Source of the DNA: Neptunomonas marina
GTDB taxonomy: Bacteria; Pseudomonadota; Gammaproteobacteria; Pseudomonadales; Balneatricaceae
Reading direction: 5' to 3'
DNA length: 64,000 nucleotides
Assembly: GCF_004005935.1 (NCBI RefSeq)
Contig: NZ_SACQ01000001.1
Location: forward strand, 339,390-403,389
Under the pieces are notes generated by a model that worked only from the letters and a program-made list of their open reading frames with translations, was not told where the DNA came from and did no database searches. How positions within the stretch are numbered: the first letter of the stretch is position 1; each line of letters starts with the position of its first letter. Position numbers and translations under genes: made by a program. This document shows, in pieces, positions 26,155-35,351 of the stretch.

Positions 26155-27498
26155 TTATCTCACGGCAGTAATGAACGTTGTCTCTTTCGTTACGTGAACA
26201 TCCAACCCCGTAAATGCGATAGCGATCTTTTGGCGCGCTTGTTCCGGCTCTGTGGCGCAAACGCTGTACGGTAGCCATTGTCCCATTTCGTGGGTAGCGA
26301 TTGCCGTTTTGCCCTCGAGCCGAGCATCTAAATTGCTCTCCAGTGACAAGGTAAATTGTGCTTCGTTACCGAAATTCTCAATCTTAATCAAGTAGCGGTT
26401 ACACACCACATCTTGCTGTGGACTATAAAAGAGTGCGCCACGGTCACGGCGAATCTCAACGAGCAGCTCAGTGGGTTGCTGTAACCCGTAAACAACCCCA
26501 GACACCGCCAGCGTTAACACCGCGAAGTAGCCTGCTAAGCGCGGTCGATAGATCGGGCTCGGCGCTTTTTGAAGCTGCTTTTCAGAGGCAAAACGGATCA
26601 GGCCCAATGGCTTTTTGATCTTCTCCATCACCGCATCACAGGCATCGATACAAGCACCGCAGTCGATGCAAGCAGCTTGTAGGCCATCTCGAATATCAAT
26701 GCCGGTTGGGCACACCTTAACGCAAATGCCACAATCGATGCAGTCACCCTGTGTGCTTTCTGCACCACGTCGAGGTTCGCCGCGTGCCGCGTCATACATC
26801 ACCGTACGGGTGTCTAAATCGAACATGACCCCTTGGAAACGTGAGTAAGGGCAGGCGTGCAAGCAGATCTTCTCCCTCACTAAGCCCGCGTTGGTGTAGG
26901 TCAGGGCCGCCATGCAGATCAGCCAGCCGATAACACTTAAGCTTGCCGTACCGGTCAGTAAGCTGCTGGTTAATTCACGCACAGGGATAAAGTAGCCGGT
27001 AAAGGTGATCGCCGTTAGGGTGGCAAATGCGATCCATAACAGGTGCTTGGCGACACGGCGGGCGAGGCGGGTACTACGTAGCGGAAGTTTTTCGTTTTTC
27101 GCCCGCTCTGTTGCACGCCCTTCAGTCCAGCGTTCGATACGAATAAACACCCAAGTCCAGATACTTTGTGGGCAAGCAAAGCCGCACCATACGCGCCCCC
27201 AGCCAACCGCTAAGAAAAAGAGCAAGCAGGCACCAGCGATCATAATACCGGCGAGTGCTGGCAGGTCGTGCCATGAAAGCGTGTTGCCAAACAACAAAAT
27301 GTGGCGCTCTGCGAAATCAAATAGTAGCCATGGGCGCCCGTCGAACTGCACCCATACCAGCGCAAAGTAAGCGAACATCAACGGCCAGCTAATGAAACGA
27401 CGTAGGTTTTGAAAGCGCCCCTCCGTTAGGCGAACGTGAATTTTATCTGCAGCGGTGAGTGCGACAGGATCAACCTGTTGAACCGGAATCTTCTGCAT
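26155..27498 (-). CDS. ccoG: CcoG/RdxA/FixG, cytochrome cbb3 oxidase copper-maturation ferredoxin
   Basis: Membrane-bound [4Fe-4S] protein that reduces copper for cbb3 oxidase assembly. 447 residues: several N-terminal helices with CGFACPQSIWTWVFIRIERW, two cluster motifs CIDCGICVKVCPTG and CIDCGACIDACD, then one more helix and a C-terminal Ig-like IG_FixG domain. The usual neighbours, ccoNOPQ and ccoHIS, are not in this window, so it is an isolated copy or the operon is split. It faces a MocR regulator. Confidence 0.92.
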   Translation of the reverse strand: MQKIPVQQVDPVALTAADKIHVRLTEGRFQNLRRFISWPLMFAYFALVWVQFDGRPWLLFDFAERHILLFGNTLSWHDLPALAGIMIAGACLLFFLAVGWGRVWCGFACPQSIWTWVFIRIERWTEGRATERAKNEKLPLRSTRLARRVAKHLLWIAFATLTAITFTGYFIPVRELTSSLLTGTASLSVIGWLICMAALTYTNAGLVREKICLHACPYSRFQGVMFDLDTRTVMYDAARGEPRRGAESTQGDCIDCGICVKVCPTGIDIRDGLQAACIDCGACIDACDAVMEKIKKPLGLIRFASEKQLQKAPSPIYRPRLAGYFAVLTLAVSGVVYGLQQPTELLVEIRRDRGALFYSPQQDVVCNRYLIKIENFGNEAQFTLSLESNLDARLEGKTAIATHEMGQWLPYSVCATEPEQARQKIAIAFTGLDVHVTKETTFITAVR

Positions 27499-27557
27499 TG
27501 TTGTGCCTCTAGCTCTTGCTCTTGTCAGTTTGCGGGCAGTGTAATGCGGGTCACTAG

Positions 27558-27610
27558 ATAGGTACAGGTATAAAAAAATTATATTTTATAGGTACAGATT
27601 GCATTAGAAT
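27558..27610 (+). promoter_or_regulatory. Direct-repeat operator and promoter before the MocR gene
   Basis: ATAGGTACAG occurs twice, at 27558-27567 and 27588-27597, 30 bp apart (about three helical turns). MocR-type regulators such as GabR and PdxR bind pairs of direct repeats in their own promoters. A TAGAAT -10-like hexamer at 27605-27610 follows the second copy. The region also separates the MocR gene from ccoG. Confidence 0.65.
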
Positions 27611-27642
27611 ACCGTAATCTAGCGGTTTGCCGAGGAGGGAGC

Positions 27643-29064
27643 ATGGCGGAATCCTATCGCTATCAACAATTAGAGTCGTGGCTGCGGGAGGGTATTGTGC
27701 AGCGCCGGTGGCGTGCCGGCGATAAGTTGCCATCGGTTCGGGAGTTGTGCTCCACCAAACAACTATCGAAGGCAACCGTACAGCACGCATATCAGCGTTT
27801 GGAAGCGCAAGGGCTGATTAAAGCGGTACCTAAATCGGGCTACTTTGTGGCGGCCAGCCCGAGTAAGCGTGACTCTGCACCTCTGCATCGCAAAGCGCTG
27901 AACGGTCAGGCACTGCGGCCGGTGCCCGTCAACACCAGTGCCGTCGTCGACGATATCATGCGCCGTGGCGCAGCCTTTGACTTGCTGCCGGACCTGCAAG
28001 GGCCGGATGCTGATTCAGGACTTTTAGCATTGAACCGCGCCGTTGGGCGAGCGCTGCGTCAGCATCGCCAAGCCGCTCATCACTATTACGATGCTCCTGA
28101 AGGCAATGAGCTGCTCCGTGAGCAGTTAGCGTTACGTTACCAGCGTTTAGGCGTGGCTATCAGCTCGGCTGATCTGCTGGTGACACAGGGTTGCCAGCAT
28201 GGTCTTTTTTTAGCGTTGATGGCTTGTTGCGAGCCCGGAGACGTTGTTGCGGTTGAATCGCCGGGCTTTTACGGCTCGTTGCAGTTGCTATCGCAGTTGA
28301 AGCTACAGGTGCTTGAAATACCGGCGGATCCTGCCAACGGCATTGATGTGAATATCCTCGAGGAGCAATTAGCGCGTTGGCCGGTCAAGGCGTGTGTGGT
28401 TACCCCAAATTTTGCGACGCCAACAGGCGCGGTGATGCCTGCGGCGTCACGTGTTGCGTTGGTTGAGCTGGCAAACCGGTATGATTTTGCGCTGATTGAG
28501 GATGATATCTACGGCGATCTAGGGTTTCGCGAGCGCCCTGAGCCGTTAAAAGCCCTCGATACGCAGGAACGAATTATGCTGTGCAGTTCCTTGTCGAAAA
28601 GTCTCTCCCGCGATCTGCGTCTTGGCTGGGTTGAAGGCGCCCGTTGGCGTGAGCGCATTGCGCACCTCAAGTTGATAACAGTCTTGGCCAGTAGCCAGTA
28701 TACCCAGCAAGGGGTGGCGGACTTTATCCGCGAAGGTGAATACGAACGCTTCTTGCGGCGACAGCGCCTGCAACTGTTAACTCAGCGTGACCAGTGGGCG
28801 CAGGCGATCAGCGAGGTGTGGCAAGACGATGTATCTTACACCTTGCCTGAAGGCGGCATGGCGCTGTGGGTGAGCTTACCCGAAAGTGTCGATACGCTAA
28901 CCGCATATAACCGCGCGCTTGCCGAGGGCATCGTTATCACTCCCGGTGCGCTTTTCTCCACAACCACGCGCTTCAACAACTACCTGCGTATCAGTTTCGC
29001 GCAACCATTGAGCACTAAGCGCCACTATGCATTGGCCTCTTTAGCGGCCATTTTGCGAGATTAA
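27643..29064 (+). CDS. MocR/GntR-family regulator with aminotransferase domain
   Basis: 473 residues. The N-terminal GntR winged helix is [15 protein letters not shown] followed by [26 protein letters not shown] linker leads to a fold-type I aminotransferase domain (about 110-470) with [16 protein letters not shown], the DDIYGDLGF Asp/Tyr pair and the PLP lysine in [15 protein letters not shown]. Such proteins bind PLP or PLP-amino-acid adducts to control transcription. GAGGAGGGAGC precedes ATG 27643. The target may be itself plus unlinked genes; the metabolic subject cannot be told. Confidence 0.9.
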   Translation: MAESYRYQQLESWLREGIVQRRWRAGDKLPSVRELCSTKQLSKATVQHAYQRLEAQGLIKAVPKSGYFVAASPSKRDSAPLHRKALNGQALRPVPVNTSAVVDDIMRRGAAFDLLPDLQGPDADSGLLALNRAVGRALRQHRQAAHHYYDAPEGNELLREQLALRYQRLGVAISSADLLVTQGCQHGLFLALMACCEPGDVVAVESPGFYGSLQLLSQLKLQVLEIPADPANGIDVNILEEQLARWPVKACVVTPNFATPTGAVMPAASRVALVELANRYDFALIEDDIYGDLGFRERPEPLKALDTQERIMLCSSLSKSLSRDLRLGWVEGARWRERIAHLKLITVLASSQYTQQGVADFIREGEYERFLRRQRLQLLTQRDQWAQAISEVWQDDVSYTLPEGGMALWVSLPESVDTLTAYNRALAEGIVITPGALFSTTTRFNNYLRISFAQPLSTKRHYALASLAAILRD

Positions 29065-29780
29065 CCGCCAATATGAAAGGGTAGAACACGCGATAGCCGG
29101 ATGGATTGCGTTGATATTTCAGCCCCGACTGCGATCACTTCCACGCCGTGATGGATCGCCTCTTTCAAGGTGCGGGCGTAGGTAGGATCAATCTCCCAAG
29201 CGGGCTGAACCGCTTGGATACCGGTGTGGGCGACACTGAAAAACAGCACCGCCCGATATCCTTGAGACACCATCTCCATCAGTTCACGCAGGTGCTTCTG
29301 TCCACGGGTGGTAACCGCATCAGGGAAGATGCCTAAGCCATCCTGCTCCAGCAGCGTGACACTTTTGACCTCTACGTAGCAATCTGGAGCCTCTCCTTGG
29401 GATAAGAGTAGGTCGATACGACTATTTTCATTGCCGTAACGGCACTCGGTTTGAATCTTATCGTAACCTGCTAACGAGGCTATTAAACCGCTCTCAATGG
29501 CCTCACGTGCCAAGTGGTTTGCGCGGTGGGTGTTAATACAGGCGAGATACTTATTATCGACTTCAACCAGCTCCCAAGTGTGCGCTAGTTTACGCTTTGG
29601 GTTGTTGGCATCGAAAAACCAGACGCGTGCCCCTGCTTGCGCACAGTGCTTCATGGAGCCTGTATTGGGGCAGTGAGCAGTCATCGTACTGCCGTCCCTT
29701 AACTCAATGTCCGCCAGAAAACGCTTATAGCGTTTGATCAGGCGCCCTTCGACCAAGGGTGTATTCGTGAAGTAGTCCAT
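29061..29780 (-). CDS. sfsA: SfsA, sugar fermentation stimulation protein / DNA-RNA nuclease-like
   Basis: 239 residues, the usual length. The N-terminal OB-like part has [19 protein letters not shown] and [10 protein letters not shown]; the C-terminal restriction-endonuclease-like part has [25 protein letters not shown] (in parts) and [16 protein letters not shown], with acidic and Lys residues of a PD-(D/E)XK site. It converges on the MocR gene with a 4-bp overlap. The dksA gene that often follows sfsA is not here. Confidence 0.92.
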   Translation of the reverse strand: MDYFTNTPLVEGRLIKRYKRFLADIELRDGSTMTAHCPNTGSMKHCAQAGARVWFFDANNPKRKLAHTWELVEVDNKYLACINTHRANHLAREAIESGLIASLAGYDKIQTECRYGNENSRIDLLLSQGEAPDCYVEVKSVTLLEQDGLGIFPDAVTTRGQKHLRELMEMVSQGYRAVLFFSVAHTGIQAVQPAWEIDPTYARTLKEAIHHGVEVIAVGAEISTQSIRLSRVLPFHIGG

Positions 29781-29870
29781 TAGTGCCTCAGTTTGCCATA
29801 GGTTGTCTATACTGGGAGCAATACCCGTATAAGTCGGGCTCCAACTTTACCCGATCAAGGGAGATTCATC

Positions 29871-30083
29871 ATGCCCAATGGGATGTGGGCAGAAGCGTGG
29901 TGTCGCATAACGGAGCAAACAAAAAGTGCACCCCTGCGCGCTACATCTGCATGGAACAAGTTCGCGCATGTCGCCGACAGCGAGCAACTGCACCAGGGTG
30001 TCTCAGACGCAGCCTTGGAGCGACGGTTAAGCGCAAGCTGCCGTCGGTTTAGCGGCGTAACCGAGGGGGCGGCCCATGTCTGA
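29871..30083 (+). CDS. Possible small protein coupled to the hybrid kinase (70 aa)
   Basis: A 70-residue frame with an excellent ribosome site (AAGGGAG, spaced 7-8 bases from ATG 29871). Its last 8 bp overlap the kinase start. The product is Ala/Arg/Ser-rich with two cysteines, has no membrane helix or signal peptide, and matches no family I know. It may be a translational-coupling leader or a small regulator. Codon use is not obviously wrong for this genome. Confidence 0.4.
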   Translation: MPNGMWAEAWCRITEQTKSAPLRATSAWNKFAHVADSEQLHQGVSDAALERRLSASCRRFSGVTEGAAHV

Positions 30084-33000
30084 TAGAAAGATCGTTCCTA
30101 TTAGCCGGACACTGCTTATCTGGTTCCTCGTTCTAGCGTTGGTTCCCATGAGTCTGGTGGCGGGTATCGCGTACCATCAAGCAAATAAAAGCCTTACGCA
30201 AGCGGCTAAAGATCAGCTCAGCTCAGCGGCACGTGCCAAAATGATCTATTTGCACGACTGGTTCGATAGTCGTGTGGGTGATCTGACCATCATGTCGCAG
30301 TCACGTAATAACCTCTCTTTTTTAGAACAACTACGGGGTGCACTTGAGCGGGCGCAGGTGCCCGCCTATGAGTTTGTGCAGGGACCTGAATGGGCGGAAA
30401 TAGTGGCGCGATATGCGAGTGATATGGAGGCCTATCAAAAGCGCGATGACGATGTGTACGACCTCTTGCTGATCGATCACGATGGCAATGTACTGTTCAC
30501 GGTGGGCCGAGAACGAGACCTAGGGAGAAATGTGTTCTCGGGAAGCTTATCAAAAACACGCTTTGCCCAAACAGTCCGTAATACGCTGGCTTCAGAGGAA
30601 AGCGTATTTTCGGATATCGAAAGGTATGGCCCATCTGACAACAAGTTGGCCGGTTTTTTAACGGCGCCAATGGTTGATAACGAGGGTAAGCGTATTGGGG
30701 CTTTCGTACTGCAGCTTCGGCTTGACGATATTTTCCTGAAGATAGCGGATGTGGCCGGAATGAACTCCTCGGTTTTGCACTATGTCGTTGGCCAGGATGG
30801 GTATTTGCGCAGTGCGATCAATGGCAAGGAGGAGCAGGTACTGCGCTTTGCAGTCCCGATAGAGCGCTTTCAGTTCAAGAGTTCTACTCACAGCATGCAC
30901 TCCGGCGGAGAGTCGTTAGATGCCCAGATATACCTCGGACCCTTTGGTCATAAGGTGATCGGGGTTCATCACCATCTTGATCTCGCCGGGGTCGATTGGG
31001 TTTTAGTTAGCGAAGTGAACCAAGAAGAAGCCGTTGAGCAGGCGAATTGGTTGGGTGCGGTCATACTTGGCATTGTTGCCGTGACAAGCGTCCTTGCGGC
31101 CTTATTCGCAGCCTATCAAGCCCGACACTTAACCTTTCCTATCGTTAAGCTCGCAAAAACGGCACGCGATATCTCCGCAGGTGATGCTGCGCAGCACGTC
31201 GAAGTAACGACGAATAACGAGCTGAGAGATCTTGCTGATGCCTTCAACCAGATGGTCCGAGTGCGGGAAGCCAATGAACGAGCCCTCAAGAAGAGCCACG
31301 ATGACTTATTGGTCGCCAAAGATGAAGCTCAAAGTGCCAACCATGCCAAGAGCGATTTTCTAGCGAACATGAGTCACGAGATTCGAACGCCGATGAACGG
31401 TGTATTGGGCATGTTAAACCTCCTGCTGGAGGGGCCGCTTGAGAAAGAGCAGCACCAGAGGGCGATTATTGCGAAGCGCAGTGCTGAATCGTTGCTAGCG
31501 ATCATCAACGATATTCTAGACTTCTCTAAGATCGAAGCTGGCAAGATGGCGCTAGAGACGATCGAGTTTGACCTGGATAGCATGATGGAAGACTTTGCCA
31601 TTGTGCATGCCGTGCGTGCTGAGGAGAAAGGGGTTGAGTTTATCTGCCCTGCGAATCCCGTTCAGAACCTCTGGGTCAAGGGCGACCCAGGACGTTTAAG
31701 GCAGATCTTAAATAACCTAGTCAGCAATGCAATTAAGTTTACCGACGCAGGCGAGGTGCTAGTGCGTTACGCCTGCGTTGAGAAAACCTCTCAGCATGTC
31801 CTACTGCGCTTTGAGGTACAAGACACCGGCATCGGGCTTACCCTTGAGCAAACGGTATCGCTATTCGAGCGTTTTACGCAAGCTGATACATCAACAACAC
31901 GTCGTTTTGGTGGGACGGGTCTTGGACTCGCAATTTGCAGTCAGTTGGTCGATATGATGGAGGGTGAAATAGGCGTTGATAGCCAGATTGGTGTGGGCTC
32001 GACGTTTTGGTTTACCGTATGCCTCAGCTGTGCCGACGCGGAGAGAGAGTTACCCTCCAAAGAGAGTCTGCATGACGAACGTATTGTTGCGGTTGATGAC
32101 AATACATCTAACCGTATTCTTCTCAAAGAGATCTTCGAGCAGTGGGGCGTGCCACATACGATTGCAGCAGATGCCAAAGAAGCGCTGGGGTTGATGCAGG
32201 ACGCCGCTGATGATGGTCAACCCTACACGATAGGTCTGCTCGATATGCAGATGCCAATTATGGATGGCGAGATGTTGGGACAGTGCATCAAAGCTAATCC
32301 CAAGCTCAGTGCCACAAAGTTAGTTCTTTTAACCTCTCAAGGACGGCGTGGAGATGCCAAGCGCATGCTCAAAAAAGGATTCTTCGGTTACTTATCAAAA
32401 CCGATTAATCAAAATGAGATGTATCAAGCCTTGCTGTTAGTGGCAGGAAAAGATGAGTCTGATGACAGTCTCATTACGCGGTTCACCGTGCGAACGACCA
32501 CTCGTGTCTCCGGACGAGTCTTGCTGGTTGAGGATAACGCAACTAACCAGTTAGTTGCGAAGGGGCTACTAGAACAAATTGGTGTGCATGTGGACATGGT
32601 ATCGAATGGTCTTGAATGCGTGCAGCTCCTCGAACGAGAGCGCTACGATGCAATTTTGATGGATTGCCAGATGCCGGTGATGGATGGCTACGAAGCGACG
32701 CGCATGATCCGTAGCCCTCACTCCAATGTTCTCCATCACGATACTCCCATTATCGCTATGACTGCCAACGCGATGCAGGAGGATCGCCGTAAATGCCTTG
32801 ATGTTGGGATGGACGACTATATCGCTAAACCGGTTGATACTGAGAAACTCCGCAAAGCGGTTGTCCGCTGGGTGGGACAAAAATCAGGTGATGAACCGGC
32901 GGAGGAAATTTTGGCTGAGGATGACGCGCAGAGTGTTAGCGTGGTTTTTGACGAAGAAGCGATGAGCCAGCGCTTAATGGGAGATAATAATCTGATAGCG

Positions 33001-33270
33001 AAGGTTTTACTGACCTTTTTAGATGATATGCCGCGCCAAATTTCGGCGATTCAGCAAGCTTGCGAGGAAGATAACACTGCGGTCGCAGCTGTGGCTCACC
33101 GTATTAAGGGAGCCGCAGCGAACGTTGGAGGCGTGGCGCTAAGCCATCACGCGAACTTAATTGAGTTGGCAGCCAACCGAGAAGATTGGTACGAGGTTGA
33201 GCGGATGGTGCAGGAGTTGGGTGAGGTATTTGACCAGTTGAAGGATCGAATGGAGGCGACAGTTCTATGA
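30076..33270 (+). CDS. Hybrid sensor histidine kinase with two receivers and HPt
   Basis: 1064 residues. Membrane helix 1 (about 12-33), a dCache-like periplasmic sensor (about 36-325) and helix 2 (about 328-350) are followed by HAMP and a short coiled coil. HisKA has the phospho-accepting H434 (MSHEIRTPMNG). HATPase has NNLVSNAIKFT, DTGIGL and GGTGLGLAI. Receiver 1 is phosphorylated at D723 (LLDMQMP), receiver 2 at D863 (MDCQMPVMDG). The C-terminal HPt has H1008 (VAHRIKGAAANVGG). All phosphorelay residues are intact, so it can act as a self-contained relay. GAGGGGG precedes ATG 30076. The gene overlaps the next regulator by 4 bp. The sensed ligand is unknown. Confidence 0.93.
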   Translation: MSDRKIVPISRTLLIWFLVLALVPMSLVAGIAYHQANKSLTQAAKDQLSSAARAKMIYLHDWFDSRVGDLTIMSQSRNNLSFLEQLRGALERAQVPAYEFVQGPEWAEIVARYASDMEAYQKRDDDVYDLLLIDHDGNVLFTVGRERDLGRNVFSGSLSKTRFAQTVRNTLASEESVFSDIERYGPSDNKLAGFLTAPMVDNEGKRIGAFVLQLRLDDIFLKIADVAGMNSSVLHYVVGQDGYLRSAINGKEEQVLRFAVPIERFQFKSSTHSMHSGGESLDAQIYLGPFGHKVIGVHHHLDLAGVDWVLVSEVNQEEAVEQANWLGAVILGIVAVTSVLAALFAAYQARHLTFPIVKLAKTARDISAGDAAQHVEVTTNNELRDLADAFNQMVRVREANERALKKSHDDLLVAKDEAQSANHAKSDFLANMSHEIRTPMNGVLGMLNLLLEGPLEKEQHQRAIIAKRSAESLLAIINDILDFSKIEAGKMALETIEFDLDSMMEDFAIVHAVRAEEKGVEFICPANPVQNLWVKGDPGRLRQILNNLVSNAIKFTDAGEVLVRYACVEKTSQHVLLRFEVQDTGIGLTLEQTVSLFERFTQADTSTTRRFGGTGLGLAICSQLVDMMEGEIGVDSQIGVGSTFWFTVCLSCADAERELPSKESLHDERIVAVDDNTSNRILLKEIFEQWGVPHTIAADAKEALGLMQDAADDGQPYTIGLLDMQMPIMDGEMLGQCIKANPKLSATKLVLLTSQGRRGDAKRMLKKGFFGYLSKPINQNEMYQALLLVAGKDESDDSLITRFTVRTTTRVSGRVLLVEDNATNQLVAKGLLEQIGVHVDMVSNGLECVQLLERERYDAILMDCQMPVMDGYEATRMIRSPHSNVLHHDTPIIAMTANAMQEDRRKCLDVGMDDYIAKPVDTEKLRKAVVRWVGQKSGDEPAEEILAEDDAQSVSVVFDEEAMSQRLMGDNNLIAKVLLTFLDDMPRQISAIQQACEEDNTAVAAVAHRIKGAAANVGGVALSHHANLIELAANREDWYEVERMVQELGEVFDQLKDRMEATVL

Positions 33271-34373
33271 AAGTTCTGATTGCAGAAGACGACATTACCT
33301 CGCAAACAATGCTCTGTGAGTTAGTGGCTGACTGGGGTTTTGAGCCCGTGCCGGCCAACAACGGGGAAGATGCTTGGGATTTATTGACCGCGCCAGACGC
33401 ACCTCGTTTAGTGTTGCTTGATTGGGAGATGCCAAAACTTCTCGGGGTGCAGCTTTGTGAACGAATCAGGCAGGTGTATACAACGGATCCGGTGTATATC
33501 ATCTTTATTACCGTGCGTACGCGTACAGAAGATATTGTGCAGGGGTTGAACGCGGGCGCAAATGATTTTGTCACCAAGCCATTTGCGTTCTCAGAGCTGA
33601 AAGCCCGTGTCATGGTGGGTGCGCGGGTATTAAAGCTCCAGTCTGAGCTAAATCAGGCGCGAGATATGCTTTCAACGGAGCGCGAACTCATCGAAAACAT
33701 TATTGGAGAGATGCGCGACCCTTCATTGTTCGAAACGGCCCATGTGCGCAGTTTGCAGGAACCGGTTGAGAAAACCTCTGGCGATATTTTGTTCTCAGCG
33801 TCTCGCCCCGATGGCGGACAGCATATTCTGCTGGGCGATTTTACCGGGCACGGGCTAACGGCGGCGATCGCAGGGCCTCTGGTGTCCGATATTTTTTACA
33901 GCATGACGGCCAAGGGGCTTCCATTGTTGGAGATCGCCCAAGAAACGAATCGTCAACTGCGTCGTAAGTTACCTATCGATATGTTTTTGGCGGCGATATT
34001 TATTGAACTCAGCCCCTCGCGGCAAGAGCTACGGGTTTGGAACTGCGGTATGGAGCCTGTGCTGGTGTTTCGCTGGGGTGATGTTGTGCAGCGGTTAGAA
34101 TCGAGCTTTGTTGCGCTGGGAATCTTGGCCGATACCGTCGAACCCGTTGAGAGCGTTCCGGTTAGATCATGTGATCGGGTTATCGCGTACTCTGATGGTG
34201 TGACTGAAGCTCAGAACGCGTCGGGTGAGGAGTTCGGTAACCAGCGGTTAGAGCAGGTGCTCACTGATATCATTCGAAAAAATCAAGATATTGACCAGCT
34301 CAAGTCGATTATCGACGAGTTCAGCTGCGAGCAGCAACAAGACGATATCACGTTAATCGAGTTGGTTTGTTAA
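33267..34373 (+). CDS. Response regulator with PP2C-type (SpoIIE/RsbU) phosphatase output
   Basis: 368 residues. The receiver (about 1-122) has EDD near residue 7 and phospho-accepting D52 in LLDWEMP. A helical linker (about 125-160) leads to a PP2C-like Ser/Thr phosphatase domain with DILFSASRPDGGQHILLGDFTGHG, CGMEPVLV, YSDGVTEAQNASGEEFGNQRL and a terminal DDITLIEL (each in parts); the metal-binding Asp residues are present. Such proteins dephosphorylate STAS anti-sigma antagonists in partner switching. No STAS or anti-sigma gene is in the window. ATGA overlap with the kinase gene. Confidence 0.9.
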   Translation: MKVLIAEDDITSQTMLCELVADWGFEPVPANNGEDAWDLLTAPDAPRLVLLDWEMPKLLGVQLCERIRQVYTTDPVYIIFITVRTRTEDIVQGLNAGANDFVTKPFAFSELKARVMVGARVLKLQSELNQARDMLSTERELIENIIGEMRDPSLFETAHVRSLQEPVEKTSGDILFSASRPDGGQHILLGDFTGHGLTAAIAGPLVSDIFYSMTAKGLPLLEIAQETNRQLRRKLPIDMFLAAIFIELSPSRQELRVWNCGMEPVLVFRWGDVVQRLESSFVALGILADTVEPVESVPVRSCDRVIAYSDGVTEAQNASGEEFGNQRLEQVLTDIIRKNQDIDQLKSIIDEFSCEQQQDDITLIELVC

Positions 34374-34387
34374 GGAGAGGAGCGTCT

Positions 34388-35311
34388 ATGGATGTACTGA
34401 TAGCAGAGGACGATCTTACCACACAAGTGATTCTCCAAACGCTCGTGACAGCCTGGGGCTATCGGCCTGTTGTCACCTCAGATGGGCGCGAGGCATGGGA
34501 GGTTTTGCAGCAGCCTGATGCTCCGAAATTACTGTTGCTCGATTGGGAGATGCCGGGCTTCAGTGGTTTAGAGCTGTGTAAAAAGCTCGCCGAACAAGCG
34601 GATGAAAACCCACCGTATATTATTCTCTTAACGTCACACGCGGAAACCGACCGCATTGTCGAGGGGTTGGCATCAGGAGCGCATGACTTTATTGGTAAGC
34701 CTTTTGATAAAGCTGAGCTGCAAGCGCGGCTTTCGGTCGGGCGTCGGATGCTAGAGATGCAACGTAAACTGATCGATGCGCAACAACAACTGGCATACGA
34801 GGCCACGCACGACGCTCTCACCCATCTACTTAACCGTCGCGCGGTTTTGAAAGCGCTGCAGGCTTTGGTGAGCAAAAGCATGAGTGAGCACTCTTGTATG
34901 TCGGTTGCCCTAGTCGATATCGACCACTTTAAGCGCATCAATGATAGCTATGGACACCCGATGGGTGACGAGGTGCTCATCCGAGTCGCGGAAACCATGC
35001 AAACGTGTCTCTCAGCAGATGACTCGTTGGGCCGCTTTGGCGGTGAAGAGTTTCTTGTTGCGATCGATAGTGACCCAGACGGTGCGGCTCGACTGATGGA
35101 GGAGCTTCGTACCAAAATTGCGGAAATACCCTTCTGCTTGGCCGACCAAACCGTTAATGTAACTGTCAGCGCGGGCATAGCCAGCCTCTCGGGTGACGAT
35201 AGCCTGCGTTTAGATGATCTGCTTGCTGCGGCAGACAGAGCCCTTTACCAAGCTAAAGCTGATGGCCGAAACCAAGTGGTGCTGGCCGAGACGGACCTAC
35301 CCTTACTCTAA
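34388..35311 (+). CDS. Response regulator with GGDEF output (diguanylate cyclase)
   Basis: 307 residues. The receiver (about 1-122) has phospho-accepting D52 in LLDWEMPGFSG and is clearly a sister of the receiver in the preceding gene (shared LIAEDD, DAP-LLLDWEMP, HDFIGKPF). After a short coiled coil the GGDEF domain follows; the active-site motif reads GGEEF (218-222) with intact DIDHFKRIND upstream, so c-di-GMP synthesis is expected. ATG 34388 is used because AGGAGAGGAG precedes it; an upstream TTG lacks that support. It starts 14 bp after the phosphatase gene. Confidence 0.92.
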   Translation: MDVLIAEDDLTTQVILQTLVTAWGYRPVVTSDGREAWEVLQQPDAPKLLLLDWEMPGFSGLELCKKLAEQADENPPYIILLTSHAETDRIVEGLASGAHDFIGKPFDKAELQARLSVGRRMLEMQRKLIDAQQQLAYEATHDALTHLLNRRAVLKALQALVSKSMSEHSCMSVALVDIDHFKRINDSYGHPMGDEVLIRVAETMQTCLSADDSLGRFGGEEFLVAIDSDPDGAARLMEELRTKIAEIPFCLADQTVNVTVSAGIASLSGDDSLRLDDLLAAADRALYQAKADGRNQVVLAETDLPLL

Positions 35312-35351
35312 TAACTAGCTTGCGCGTACTGATAAGGAAACCTGCCATACT

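Noticed and set aside
29783..30052. 89-codon plus-strand frame before the hybrid kinase
   Set aside because: No ribosome site; it overlaps the better-supported 29871-30083 frame.
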